Source of the DNA: an uncultured Roseburia sp.
GTDB taxonomy: Bacteria > Bacillota > Clostridia > Lachnospirales > Lachnospiraceae
Assembly: GCA_947644305.1 (NCBI GenBank)
Contig: CANRYS010000022.1
Span: forward strand, 1-49,366
DNA length: 49,366 nucleotides
Direction: 5' to 3'
Of the stretch, positions 33,774 through 42,053 are shown in pieces. The notes under the pieces are model-generated. The model searched no databases. It saw only the letters and a program-made list of their open reading frames with translations, and was not told the DNA's origin. The position numbers and the translations under genes are program-made. Position 1 is the stretch's first letter; every line of letters begins with the position of its first letter.

Positions 33774-35019
33774 ATGGGTGAGTATATAAAAAGAGAAATT
33801 AAACCATTTAACGAATTTTGGATAAACTGTGAATCTACAATGCTTCATTCTCTGTTGATCACACTTGATGAAAAATACCGCGTCATGGCATATACGAATA
33901 ATTATGTATATGAAGTTCTTCATTTTCCAACGCTCAGCCGTAAGTGGGTCAATGAGGTAGCTCGACGGCGCCAATTTGAACCCTGCCTCCGCCTTGTGAT
34001 TTTTCAATTTGCTACGTCAACGTCAATCAACGTACATCCAGTACGTTTCATTCCGTTTCCTTGTAAATTAAAAAATCACAAGAGGAGGTCAGGGATTTCG
34101 AATTGTGATAACAGCAAAATAGCTAGGCGCTTGAATGAGGCGATGCGGTGGTATCGCTGAATGAAAGCAACAACGCTATTTTGCTGTTAGCGCAGGACGA
34201 AACAGGGTTCAAATTGGCGCCGTCGAGCTAAGAGTAAAACCTGAAATAATAGACATTTTTCATGTGGTTCTGAAAAATAAACGTGAAGTGCGGTGGAATG
34301 ATTATGATAAGGCAGTCTGTGAGATAAAGGATTTCCTTAGACAAGGGAAAATAGTTATGGCTGGCGTGGATTTATTTTATTGGATACCGATGAATATGTG
34401 TTACCACAAGCACCATGTGGATCATTATGCTATAATTAACGGTTTTGATGAAGATAAGAATAATTTCTTTGTTATGGATACGGATAATGTGAAATACCAG
34501 GAATTCGAAATGCCGGCAGAGAATGTGATGGAGGCCATTGCGCATTGTGATTTGCATTATGACGCACTTGTATATGATCTATGTACAAGAGAGGAAATTG
34601 AGCCTTACATGTTTGATAAAAAGGAATTGATCTGGCGGGCAAAAAGGATTTATAAGAGCCTCCGGCCGTTGGCCAGGAAATACTTCTGGCTGATGGAGGA
34701 GGATGATTATAAAAAAGGATTTTACAGGGATATGTGTGTCATGTACATATTGCAGATAAATTGCCGGATGAAGGCAAACCGGCTGCTAATTGAATATCTT
34801 ATAGAAAAGGAGATGATAGTGGAATTGGCTCCATTGCAGGAGGATTGTCACCGGATCGAAAGGAAGTGGACCGCTATAAAAAATAAGGTGTCAAAGGCTT
34901 ATTTTGCAGAGAACAGTGTGGCAGAGATGATGAATCTTGGTGAACAGATGATGGAGCAGTTTGAAGAGGAACGAAAGATGTGGAAGGCGTTTATAAAATT
35001 GTATGATAAACGCCGTTGA
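33774..35019 (+). pseudogene. BtrH-like acyltransferase gene interrupted by a 269-bp element
   Basis: The two halves belong together. The first (33774-33957) reads ...FNEFWINCESTMLHSLLITL... with the N-terminal Cys of BtrH-type (C39-like fold) domains. The second (from 34231) reads RVKPEIIDIFHVVLKNKRE, then GVDLFYWIPMN, HHVDHYAIINGFDEDKNNFFVMD (the conserved H/GxDxD-like region), and a helical C-terminus. The element at 33958-34230 splits them. Deleting it with one TA gives GAG GTA AGA GTA, in frame, for an intact protein of about 324 residues. BtrH transfers gamma-glutamyl-aminoacyl groups from a carrier protein. Here the target is unknown. The copy is broken unless the element is removed. 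Confidence 0.8.
33958..34230. mobile_element. 269-bp palindromic TA-flanked element (long form, copy B)
   Basis: The ends TAGCTCGACGGCGCCAATTT and AAATTGGCGCCGTCGAGCTA are perfect inverted repeats (28 bp in all). The element is exactly 269 bp between TA pairs (33958-33959 and 34229-34230). Two inner hairpins repeat the plan of copy A with different sequences: arm 1 pairs CCTCC/GGAGG and GTGATTTTT/AAAAATCAC, tipped by CGTAC/GTACG. Arm 2 pairs AACAGCAAAATAGC with GCTATTTTGCTGTT, tipped by GCGAT/ATCGC. No transposase is encoded. It interrupts the BtrH-like gene. Confidence 0.92.
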
Positions 35020-35062
35020 GGGATGACAAGGATAAAAATTGTAAAGGAGGTACAGGAAACAT

Positions 35063-35098
35063 ATGAGTAATATCTATTTTTCCTGGAAAAGTCTATGA
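35063..35098 (+). CDS. Eleven-codon open frame coupled to the next gene
   Basis: AAAGGAGG (35043-35050) precedes ATG 35063, which codes MSNIYFSWKSL and stops at TGA 35096-35098, overlapping ATG 35095 of the next gene (ATGA). It may be a leader peptide for translational coupling or the stub of a lost gene. No family is recognised. Confidence 0.4.
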   Translation: MSNIYFSWKSL

Positions 35099-35727
35099 AT
35101 AAACAAAAAGGAATTATTATTTGCATCTTACTGGCTTTCATAGTATTGGGCGGCATAGGTATCTGGATTTATGTTTCCGGTAACCCGGCAGACGACACAT
35201 ATTCTGCCTCCTGGGAAGAGAATGGGAATAAAGTTTACTTTAATGAGCCAGATCATGATGCTGTAGCGGCGGCTAAGTTAGCTCTTCCAGATGGGGAAAA
35301 GAAAGAATTAACACTAGAAGAAGTCAACCAGTATTATGGACGTGATATGTCAGACTGTTATATTCCTGAAAATTTGGTGAATAACAATTTAAAAGAAAAA
35401 TTTGATTTTTACTACGATGGGGATAAAGTGACAAGTGACCGAGTTGTACTGTGGTACAGTATAGAGGGAGGGACTGGTCCTAACTATCCATACATGGAGA
35501 TCGAATTCCAGAAGGGAAAGATACCATTGTCGGATATGATATGCGCTGACAACGATATAAAAGAATCTATCATCAACGGAAAAAAGGTAACATTTACAGC
35601 AGAGTTCCCGGAAGGAAGTACAAATTATACAGCAGAGTTCCTTAACAACGAGATTGGGTACAGGGTACAAGGTATTTCAATTTCTCAGGAAGAGTTTATG
35701 AAAGTGATTTATTCCCTGCTTGATTGA
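35095..35727 (+). CDS. Membrane-anchored DUF4367-like protein
   Basis: The protein is 210 residues. One N-terminal membrane helix (about residues 6-27, IIICILLAFIVLGGIGIWIYV) exposes the rest outside. The C-terminal half (VLWYSIEGGTGPNYPYMEIEF ... NEIGYRVQGISISQEEFMKVIYSLL) resembles the DUF4367 fold found in anti-sigma-linked and exported Firmicute proteins. No sigma-factor gene is adjacent. ATG 35095 overlaps a short upstream frame that has the ribosome-binding site. It is the last gene of the first cassette; a terminator follows. Confidence 0.65.
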   Translation: MNKQKGIIICILLAFIVLGGIGIWIYVSGNPADDTYSASWEENGNKVYFNEPDHDAVAAAKLALPDGEKKELTLEEVNQYYGRDMSDCYIPENLVNNNLKEKFDFYYDGDKVTSDRVVLWYSIEGGTGPNYPYMEIEFQKGKIPLSDMICADNDIKESIINGKKVTFTAEFPEGSTNYTAEFLNNEIGYRVQGISISQEEFMKVIYSLLD

Positions 35728-35752
35728 TCTGGGCGTTGTACTGCCTGGAATA

Positions 35753-35803
35753 AAGAGTCCATTTTTAGATGCATGGTATGGTGTCTGGAAGGGGCTCTTT
35801 TTA
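35753..35803 (+). terminator. Terminator duplicated from the rplL region
   Basis: AAGAGTCCATTTTTAGATGC pairs with GTGTCTGGAAGGGGCTCTT using G-U pairs, followed by T residues. It is a close copy of the rplL terminator at 25077 and starts with the same TTGTACTGCCTG flank. Confidence 0.88.
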
Positions 35804-35819
35804 TGTGCGGTTATTTGCT

Positions 35820-35884
35820 TGTCGATTTGTGTCGAAAAAGATTGAACGATTGTTCTTGTGCAAATTATTAAAGAATGATAAAGT
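35820..35884 (+). promoter_or_regulatory. Second copy of the Spo0A-box-like promoter
   Basis: TGTCGAT (35820-35826) and TGTCGAA (35830-35836) precede a promoter TTGTGC (35856-35861), 17 bases, TAAAGT (35879-35884). Spacing and order match the copy at 25144. It heads the genes for secreted proteins that follow. Confidence 0.55.
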
Positions 35885-35938
35885 ATATATTAACAAATAA
35901 TGAAAAACAAGTTATTATTTAAAATTAGGAGGTACAAA

Positions 35939-37990
35939 ATGAGAAAGGTAAAAAAGAAAACAAATTATTTAGACAAATATAGGAGAATCATTTCATTTTT
36001 CTTAATAATATTACTGCTTTTCGGTTGTATTACGAAGTTAGAACTGAAATATGTAGAAGCAAAGGAATTAACAGTTTATGAAAATAATTCGAATAATGTT
36101 TTTAGTTCCACTAAAGACAATAGTGATGTTGAGCTTTCATATCATATTAATAGCAGTTGGGGTGAACATTATAATGTGGATGTTACACTTACAAATATTA
36201 CAGACGAAAAAATAGATGATTGGGAAATAAAGCTACCTGCTAATTTTTTTATAGAAAATATTTGGAATGCGAGAGTAATGTCTAGTGAGAAAGATAGTTA
36301 TACAATTCATAATGCGGATTGGAATCAAGATATTCCGGTTGAAGGAAAAGTTTCTTTTGGAATGACAATAAAATCTGATAAAAAACCGGATTTGCCGAAG
36401 TATTGTAACACAACTAGAATGTGTCTGGGGGTGATGACAGAGTATAAAGTTGAATATATGGAATATAGTTCATGGGATAATCATATTAATGGTAAGATTA
36501 CCATAACGAATTGTGGAAATAACAGAATTGAAGACTGGAAACTTATGTTAGAAACCAATTTTAATATAGAAAATATTTGGAATGCGACTATTCTTACACA
36601 GGAAGAGGAAGAAAATGTATACTATTATGATATTGACAATGTAGTGAATAATCAAAATATAGAACCACAACAGAGTATTGAATTTGGTTTTATCGCTACA
36701 TGTGATGAGAAACCAAAAATTATTAACTCTGATTTGTTTGAAATGAAAGAATTTACTGATGAAATCAGGGAATCTTGTATGGATATAGATTTAGATGATG
36801 TCAAAGATTATGAGAATGATGAATGTATTTTTGACGCAGATTACTTTGAAACGCCCCAGGAGTATGAAGATTATATTAATGGATTAATTGGGAACAAGAA
36901 AAAAATATCAAGGCAGAGAACAATAAAGGATAATTTATATAGGACCTTAACGGATCCTATTTCTGGAATGCTTATTAAGTCATTTGATTTTTCACCTTCT
37001 GAAAAAGCAATACAAAATTATATGCCTTTAGCTAATGGAATTTATACGTTGCAGCATAGGTCAAATGATAAAGAATCGAAAAAGTATAATGACGCATTAT
37101 TAATGTCAGGAAGTTTAAATGATAATAAGTATTATAATTTTTCTGAAAAAACAAACTTAGTGGGATTCGCCCATGGTCAGACATTTGAACAATTTTGTTG
37201 TAATGGAGTAGGATACTATCTTCTGGCTGGATATGCTAAAAATGGTTTTGCTCGAAATTTAGTGATTATGAAAGAAAAAAAGTTTGAAGAAATTTCTCAT
37301 AAGCAGACATATGATTTTGAAGAGTGGAATAAGAAAAAGAGGTCATTTTTACGACTTACAGGCTTAGAGTGTGCAAATAAAAAGGGCAAAAAAAGTGGAT
37401 CAGGCGAGATACATCGAGTAGATGCTGCGCTTACTGCGGATGGGAAAACCATGGTTATCTGGAAAAAACTCACGAAACCCTCTGTAGTAGAGATTAGTTT
37501 ATATGATATGGATAAAATACAAAAGAAAATTTTAAAAAATAAGTTTGAAAAGGCACTGTCCTTTAGTAATAAATCTACTAGATGGGAATTAAAAAAGGCA
37601 TGTATTGGCTCTTTTTATGAAAAGTATAAGGTTGGTGATGATACTTCAAAACATATTTTACAAGCAAATGACTCATTTCAATCCATTGACATAGAAAATG
37701 CAGGTAAAGATGCTTGGAAAATATTAATTACCAGTGGAAATCAAAAAGTTAAAAAGCCAGTATCAATAACTCGAATCGATTTTAAGAAAGACGGTACAAA
37801 AAAATGTTACAGGGAATATATTTCATTTCCGGGAATTGAAGAAAATGAATTCGATTTTGAGCTTGAAGGCGGACATATAGTTGGAGACAATTTAGATTTT
37901 GTGGTGAAAATGGCTAAAAAGGCGGGGAATGGAAAAGAGCAGTATATAGCAACCATTCCTTTAAAAGATATTAAAACACCCTTAAAATAA
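35939..37990 (+). CDS. Secreted CBM2-type / helveticin-J-like fusion protein
   Basis: The protein is 683 residues. A signal/anchor segment (about residues 17-40, IISFFLIILLLFGCITKLEL) is followed by two tandem domains (about 60-155 and 165-265) of the CBM2 cellulose-binding pattern: SWGEHYNVDVTLTNITDEKI, DDWEIKLP, IWNARV, then SSWDNHINGKITITNCG, EDWKLML, IWNATI. The C-terminal ~330 residues carry YTLQHRSND, GFAHGQTFEQF, FLRLTGLECAN, HRVDAALTADGKTMVIW and VEISLYDMDKI. Their order fits the helveticin-J class III bacteriocin family. This points to a binding-plus-antibacterial protein, by pattern only. ATG 35939 is chosen for AGGAGG upstream. Confidence 0.65.
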   Translation: MRKVKKKTNYLDKYRRIISFFLIILLLFGCITKLELKYVEAKELTVYENNSNNVFSSTKDNSDVELSYHINSSWGEHYNVDVTLTNITDEKIDDWEIKLPANFFIENIWNARVMSSEKDSYTIHNADWNQDIPVEGKVSFGMTIKSDKKPDLPKYCNTTRMCLGVMTEYKVEYMEYSSWDNHINGKITITNCGNNRIEDWKLMLETNFNIENIWNATILTQEEEENVYYYDIDNVVNNQNIEPQQSIEFGFIATCDEKPKIINSDLFEMKEFTDEIRESCMDIDLDDVKDYENDECIFDADYFETPQEYEDYINGLIGNKKKISRQRTIKDNLYRTLTDPISGMLIKSFDFSPSEKAIQNYMPLANGIYTLQHRSNDKESKKYNDALLMSGSLNDNKYYNFSEKTNLVGFAHGQTFEQFCCNGVGYYLLAGYAKNGFARNLVIMKEKKFEEISHKQTYDFEEWNKKKRSFLRLTGLECANKKGKKSGSGEIHRVDAALTADGKTMVIWKKLTKPSVVEISLYDMDKIQKKILKNKFEKALSFSNKSTRWELKKACIGSFYEKYKVGDDTSKHILQANDSFQSIDIENAGKDAWKILITSGNQKVKKPVSITRIDFKKDGTKKCYREYISFPGIEENEFDFELEGGHIVGDNLDFVVKMAKKAGNGKEQYIATIPLKDIKTPLK

Positions 37991-38006
37991 CTAAATTGGA
38001 GGCAAC

Positions 38007-39173
38007 ATGAGAAAACTGATTCATTTAATTTTTGGTATTTGCATTTGTATATGCTTAATAAATGCCATAGAGCAATCATTGAATGCCAAAGAACGCATTC
38101 AATACAGTTTGTCTGAGAAGGGTGTTATTACGTTCTCTGGCAAAGGAACACTTACTTATTATGACCATCGATCTCTGGTATGGGAAGAAAAGGAAAAGAT
38201 TAAGAAAATTGTTATTGGCGAGGGAATAACAGAATTAGAAGAACAGGCGCTGGCTGGTTTTTCTAATGCAGAAAGTATTGTGTTTCCAGATTCATTGACT
38301 AAAATTGGAACAGAATGCTTTAGTAATTGCTATTTACTAAAAGAAATTACATTTGGAAAAAATATCAGAGAAATTGGAGAAAGTGCATTTTCTGGATGTG
38401 TTGCGTTGGAACGTCTGACGATACCAGATACAGTAACTAAAGTAGGCGGGCATGCATTTTATAATTGTAAAAGGTTAAAGGAATTGATTTTGCCAGCTTC
38501 TTTGAAATCATGGAAAAAAAGTGCTGTTAAGCAGTGTCCTCAGCTAAAAAGGATTGTAAATCGTTCAAAAATTTCCTGTGAGATTAATACATATAAAGGG
38601 CTACGGATTTGGTGGGTAAGCGGCAGGAAAATAAGCGTATTACCAAAAGGAAAAACGGCATTGGCCAAAGGGAAGATGATCCCCATTACTTATAAACTGA
38701 AAGGTGGGAAAAGAAACGGAATACTGCCAGGTGCTTATGAGTATGGAACCCGTTTAAAAATACCTTTGAATGTGACGAAAAAGGGATATACAGCTGTTGC
38801 ATGGTACTGTCAGGGAACGGACAGCAATTCAGATATGACATTTTATGTTGGACCCGAAGCGAAAAAAGTGATTCTTACGCCCTTCTGGTATAAATACAAA
38901 ATCGAAAACAAAGAAAATGGTTCTGTTCATGCGATTATTGATATAGAAAATAAAGATTGGGCATATGACAGATATGAAATAAGATATTCTGAGTCTGCTA
39001 ATATGAAAAATTCAACAATTACAACGTTATCTCTGAATAAGGGAAATATCTCAAAGAAGATTACTGGTTTGAAAAAAGGTAAAACTTACTATTTTCAGTT
39101 TCGGGCATATGTAGATGCCGAATCCGGTGCAGGATGCTGGGTCGGAAAACGGAAGGTCAAAATAGTAAGGTAA
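38007..39173 (+). CDS. Secreted BspA-type leucine-rich repeat protein (2)
   Basis: The protein is 388 residues. A signal peptide (about 1-27, ending NAKERI) precedes an N-terminal strand region and about five LRR_5 repeats (about residues 65-190; IPDTVTKVGGHAFYNCKRLKEL). A further beta-rich part has repeats resembling InlB B-type or similar folds (ITYKLKGGKRNG...LPGAYEYGTRLKIP). The C-terminal ~90 residues resemble a fibronectin-III-like domain (YEIRYSESANMKNSTI, LKKGKTYYFQFRAYVD). GGAGG precedes ATG 38007, 16 bases after the CBM2 gene. Confidence 0.85.
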   Translation: MRKLIHLIFGICICICLINAIEQSLNAKERIQYSLSEKGVITFSGKGTLTYYDHRSLVWEEKEKIKKIVIGEGITELEEQALAGFSNAESIVFPDSLTKIGTECFSNCYLLKEITFGKNIREIGESAFSGCVALERLTIPDTVTKVGGHAFYNCKRLKELILPASLKSWKKSAVKQCPQLKRIVNRSKISCEINTYKGLRIWWVSGRKISVLPKGKTALAKGKMIPITYKLKGGKRNGILPGAYEYGTRLKIPLNVTKKGYTAVAWYCQGTDSNSDMTFYVGPEAKKVILTPFWYKYKIENKENGSVHAIIDIENKDWAYDRYEIRYSESANMKNSTITTLSLNKGNISKKITGLKKGKTYYFQFRAYVDAESGAGCWVGKRKVKIVR

Positions 39174-39199
39174 AAGGAGGTGTAAAAAGGAGATATTTC

Positions 39200-41068
39200 A
39201 TGAAAAAAATATTAGTTGTTTTAGTCCTTTTTTGTTGCGTTTTCTTATTGGACTGCCATCCCATTTATGCAGAGGAAACCATAAAAGGCAACTGCGGAGA
39301 ATCGGTTTTCTGGGAATATAATAATGGACTGTTAAGGATTTATGGAAATGGTGAAATGAAAACAAATCCGTGGATGAATTATAAAGACTGCAGAGAAAAT
39401 TTGCGCAAAGTAATCATTGATGAGGGGGTTACCACTGTTTGTGAAAAAGCCTTTAATACTACAAAAGGCGATTCTTTGGAATACGACTATATGGCAGAGG
39501 GGGTTTTCCTGCCAGATACATTAGAACGTATTGGGGAGATGGCATTTGCATTTTCATGGGGATTGAAGGAGATTGATATTCCAGCTGGTGTAAAGAGCAT
39601 TGGTGAAGGAGCGTTTGCGCATTCTTCTAACCTGCAGACCGTTACTTTCTCAAGTGGATGTAAACTGGAAAAAGTAGAGGCTTATACTTTTAGTGGTTGT
39701 AGTGGTCTGGAGAATATTGTGCTGCCAGAAGGTATTTCATATATTGGAGACGGTGCCTTCACAGAATGCAGATCCTTGAAGAAAATTAATCTTCCGGACA
39801 GTGTGAGTAAAATAGGCAAGCGGCTTTTTTATGAATGCTATCTGTTAGAAAGGATTAAAATCCCGGATGGAATTACATCAATTTCCACTGGAATGTTTAT
39901 TAAATGTTATCATTTGACGAAGGTTGAGATGTCAAATAATATTAAAAAAATTGGTTCTTATGCATTTTCATTTTGTTCTAGTTTAGAAAAGGTCAATATC
40001 CCATCAGAGTTAGAGGAGGTAGGAAAACAGGCATTTATCTATTGCGCGGCTTTAGAGGAACTGAATCTTCCCGATACTATAACCAGGATTGGTGTGGATG
40101 CTTTTGAGGGGTGCTCTGGATTGAAGAGGATTCGGTTCCCTCAAAAATTGAAAGAAATCCCGTCAAAAATGCTCTATGACTGCACTGGATTAAAAAAGAT
40201 CAACATCCCGGTTACGGTAACGAAGATTGGGAAAAACGCATTTGGAGGATGTGCCAGTTTAAAAAGATTAGTGATTCCCCCAAATGTTAAAAAAATCGAC
40301 CCGTGCCATCAAGATTGTCCAGGATTAAAGGAAATACTTAATAAATCCAAGGTAACATATTCATTGTCGGCGAGTGAACTTGTAATGAATTGGTACCAGG
40401 GGAAGAAAAGGGTTACGGAAGTAAAGCCGGGAAAGGCAGTTGTTTCTAAAGGAAAACGTTTTCAAATTACATATGATTCTGGATTGCTGAAAAAATACAA
40501 GATAAATGTAAATGGAAAACTCCCGACATCTTATGTGTATGGAAAAGAGCCTAAAATGCCACAGAAGGTAAAGGCGGCTGATTCCAACATACTTTTTATG
40601 GGATGGCGCTATCGGGTAAATAGAAAAAAATATAAGTCTGGTCCGACCCGCACATGGTATAATGCCAGAGTAACACAGTTTAGTAAAGGATTAAAGGGTG
40701 ATGTGAAAGTATTTCCAATGGTAGACAAGGTTATGGTAAGAAAGAATAGCACAAAAAAGGTTGTTATGGTTTCCAAAGTGCTGTTAAAGGATTATTTAAC
40801 CGCGGATAGTATTGATCTCGGATATATTAGCAAAGACCCTGGTCCAAGATATTTAATGTTTCAAGCAAGATATGCAGACAATAAGCACATGAAAAATGCG
40901 AAGTATTTACCTTTGCTTAGTCATGAATGGACAAGAAGATTTGCATTAAAAAACTTAAAAAAAGGAAAGGTATATTACATTCAATATCGAAGTATTCCGT
41001 TTAGATATTTTGGAGTTCCGAGTGAAACCTGCTGGGGGCAGACGTTTAAAGTGAAAATAAAGGAATAG
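39200..41068 (+). CDS. Secreted BspA-type leucine-rich repeat protein (3)
   Basis: The protein is 622 residues. Signal peptide about 1-23 (VVLVLFCCVFLLDCHPIYA). An N-terminal domain with CGESVFWEYNNGLLRIYGNGEM is the usual BspA-associated start. About 14 LRR_5 repeats follow (from LPDTLERIGEMAFAFSWGLKEI through VTKIGKNAFGGCASLKRLVI). The C-terminus (YMFQARYADNKHMKNAKYLP-like, LKKGKVYYIQYRS) is fibronectin-III-like. The start ATG 39200 has AAAGGAG upstream. It is the last gene of the second cassette, and a strong terminator follows. Confidence 0.86.
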   Translation: MKKILVVLVLFCCVFLLDCHPIYAEETIKGNCGESVFWEYNNGLLRIYGNGEMKTNPWMNYKDCRENLRKVIIDEGVTTVCEKAFNTTKGDSLEYDYMAEGVFLPDTLERIGEMAFAFSWGLKEIDIPAGVKSIGEGAFAHSSNLQTVTFSSGCKLEKVEAYTFSGCSGLENIVLPEGISYIGDGAFTECRSLKKINLPDSVSKIGKRLFYECYLLERIKIPDGITSISTGMFIKCYHLTKVEMSNNIKKIGSYAFSFCSSLEKVNIPSELEEVGKQAFIYCAALEELNLPDTITRIGVDAFEGCSGLKRIRFPQKLKEIPSKMLYDCTGLKKINIPVTVTKIGKNAFGGCASLKRLVIPPNVKKIDPCHQDCPGLKEILNKSKVTYSLSASELVMNWYQGKKRVTEVKPGKAVVSKGKRFQITYDSGLLKKYKINVNGKLPTSYVYGKEPKMPQKVKAADSNILFMGWRYRVNRKKYKSGPTRTWYNARVTQFSKGLKGDVKVFPMVDKVMVRKNSTKKVVMVSKVLLKDYLTADSIDLGYISKDPGPRYLMFQARYADNKHMKNAKYLPLLSHEWTRRFALKNLKKGKVYYIQYRSIPFRYFGVPSETCWGQTFKVKIKE

Positions 41069-41147
41069 AAGAACTTCTCTGTATTCGTATACCGCAGAGT
41101 AACCCTCTCCCCCTTCACCGCATATAATATAATAACCAGACATATGT

Positions 41148-41180
41148 AAGGGTAATGTCCATTTTGGCATTACCCTTTTT
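41148..41180 (+). terminator. Terminator ending the secreted-protein cassette
   Basis: AAGGGTAATG (41148-41157) pairs with CATTACCCTT (41168-41177) followed by T residues. The transporter gene's earlier ATG (41155) lies inside this hairpin, so it is not a start. Confidence 0.9.
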
Positions 41181-41196
41181 GATCGGTGATGAAAGT

Positions 41197-41973
41197 ATGG
41201 TATTATTGGGAATCCTTCTGCCCTTTATGGGGACGGCTGCGGGGGCGGCGTCGGTCTTATTTCTGAGAAACAAGATGAGTGACAAACTTCTGACGATCAT
41301 GATGGGGTTTACTTCGGGAATCATGATGGCGGCGGCGGTCTGGTCTCTTCTGCTTCCGGCTATTGACATGTCTTCTTCCATGGGGAAATTTGCTTTTCTG
41401 CCGGCGGCCGGCGGTTTTTTGGGAGGTGTGTTCTTCCTTTTGCTACTGGACCGGGTGATCCCTCACATTCATGCTAAGACAAATCAGAAAGAGGGACCTG
41501 ACAGTCGGCTGAAAAAGGTGACGATGATGGTGCTGGCGGTTACTCTACACAACGTTCCAGAGGGGATGGCTGTGGGAGTTGTCTTTTCCAACTGTATGAC
41601 AGGAGAGGGGGCAGTGGTTACTATGGCGGGGGCGTTTCTTCTGGCTGTGGGCATCGCTCTCCAGAACATTCCAGAGGGGGCGATCATCTCTGTGCCACTG
41701 AGAGGATTTGGAAAAAGCAGGAGAAGAGCTTTTGGGTATGGTGTGTTGTCCGGGGTGGTTGAACCTATTGGGGCAGTGTTTACCATCCTTCTCACAAAAC
41801 AGATACAGAATCTTCTGCCATTCCTGCTGGCATTTGCCGCGGGGGCGATGGTATTCGTTATCATTGAAGAGCTGGTTCCCGAATCTTCGGGGGGAGAAGA
41901 TTCGGATATGGGTACGATTGGTTTTGCAGTGGGATTTACGATCATGATGATACTAGATGTGGCACTTGGATAA
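41197..41973 (+). CDS. ZIP-family metal transporter
   Basis: The protein is 258 residues with about eight membrane helices. The ZIP signature histidines/glutamates appear in LAVTLHNVPEGMAVGVVF (helix IV) and VGIALQNIPEGAIISVPLRG (helix V), the binuclear metal path of ZupT-type Zn/Fe/Mn importers. A short loop (HIHAKTNQKEG) between helices III and IV may bind metal. ATG 41197 (MVLLGILL) is chosen because an earlier ATG lies in the terminator at 41148 and GGTGATG is placed upstream. It stands alone. Confidence 0.9.
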   Translation: MVLLGILLPFMGTAAGAASVLFLRNKMSDKLLTIMMGFTSGIMMAAAVWSLLLPAIDMSSSMGKFAFLPAAGGFLGGVFFLLLLDRVIPHIHAKTNQKEGPDSRLKKVTMMVLAVTLHNVPEGMAVGVVFSNCMTGEGAVVTMAGAFLLAVGIALQNIPEGAIISVPLRGFGKSRRRAFGYGVLSGVVEPIGAVFTILLTKQIQNLLPFLLAFAAGAMVFVIIEELVPESSGGEDSDMGTIGFAVGFTIMMILDVALG

Positions 41974-42053
41974 TTCTTTTTGCAGGAGTTCTTTTTTGTC
42001 CAGGCAGCCATATACTGTATATAGAAAGTCCAAATGGGAGGAGAGAAATTTAC

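Noticed and set aside
41155-41196. Earlier ATG (41155) as start of the ZIP transporter
   Set aside because: It lies in the left arm of the upstream terminator; 41197 has a proper site and matches family starts.
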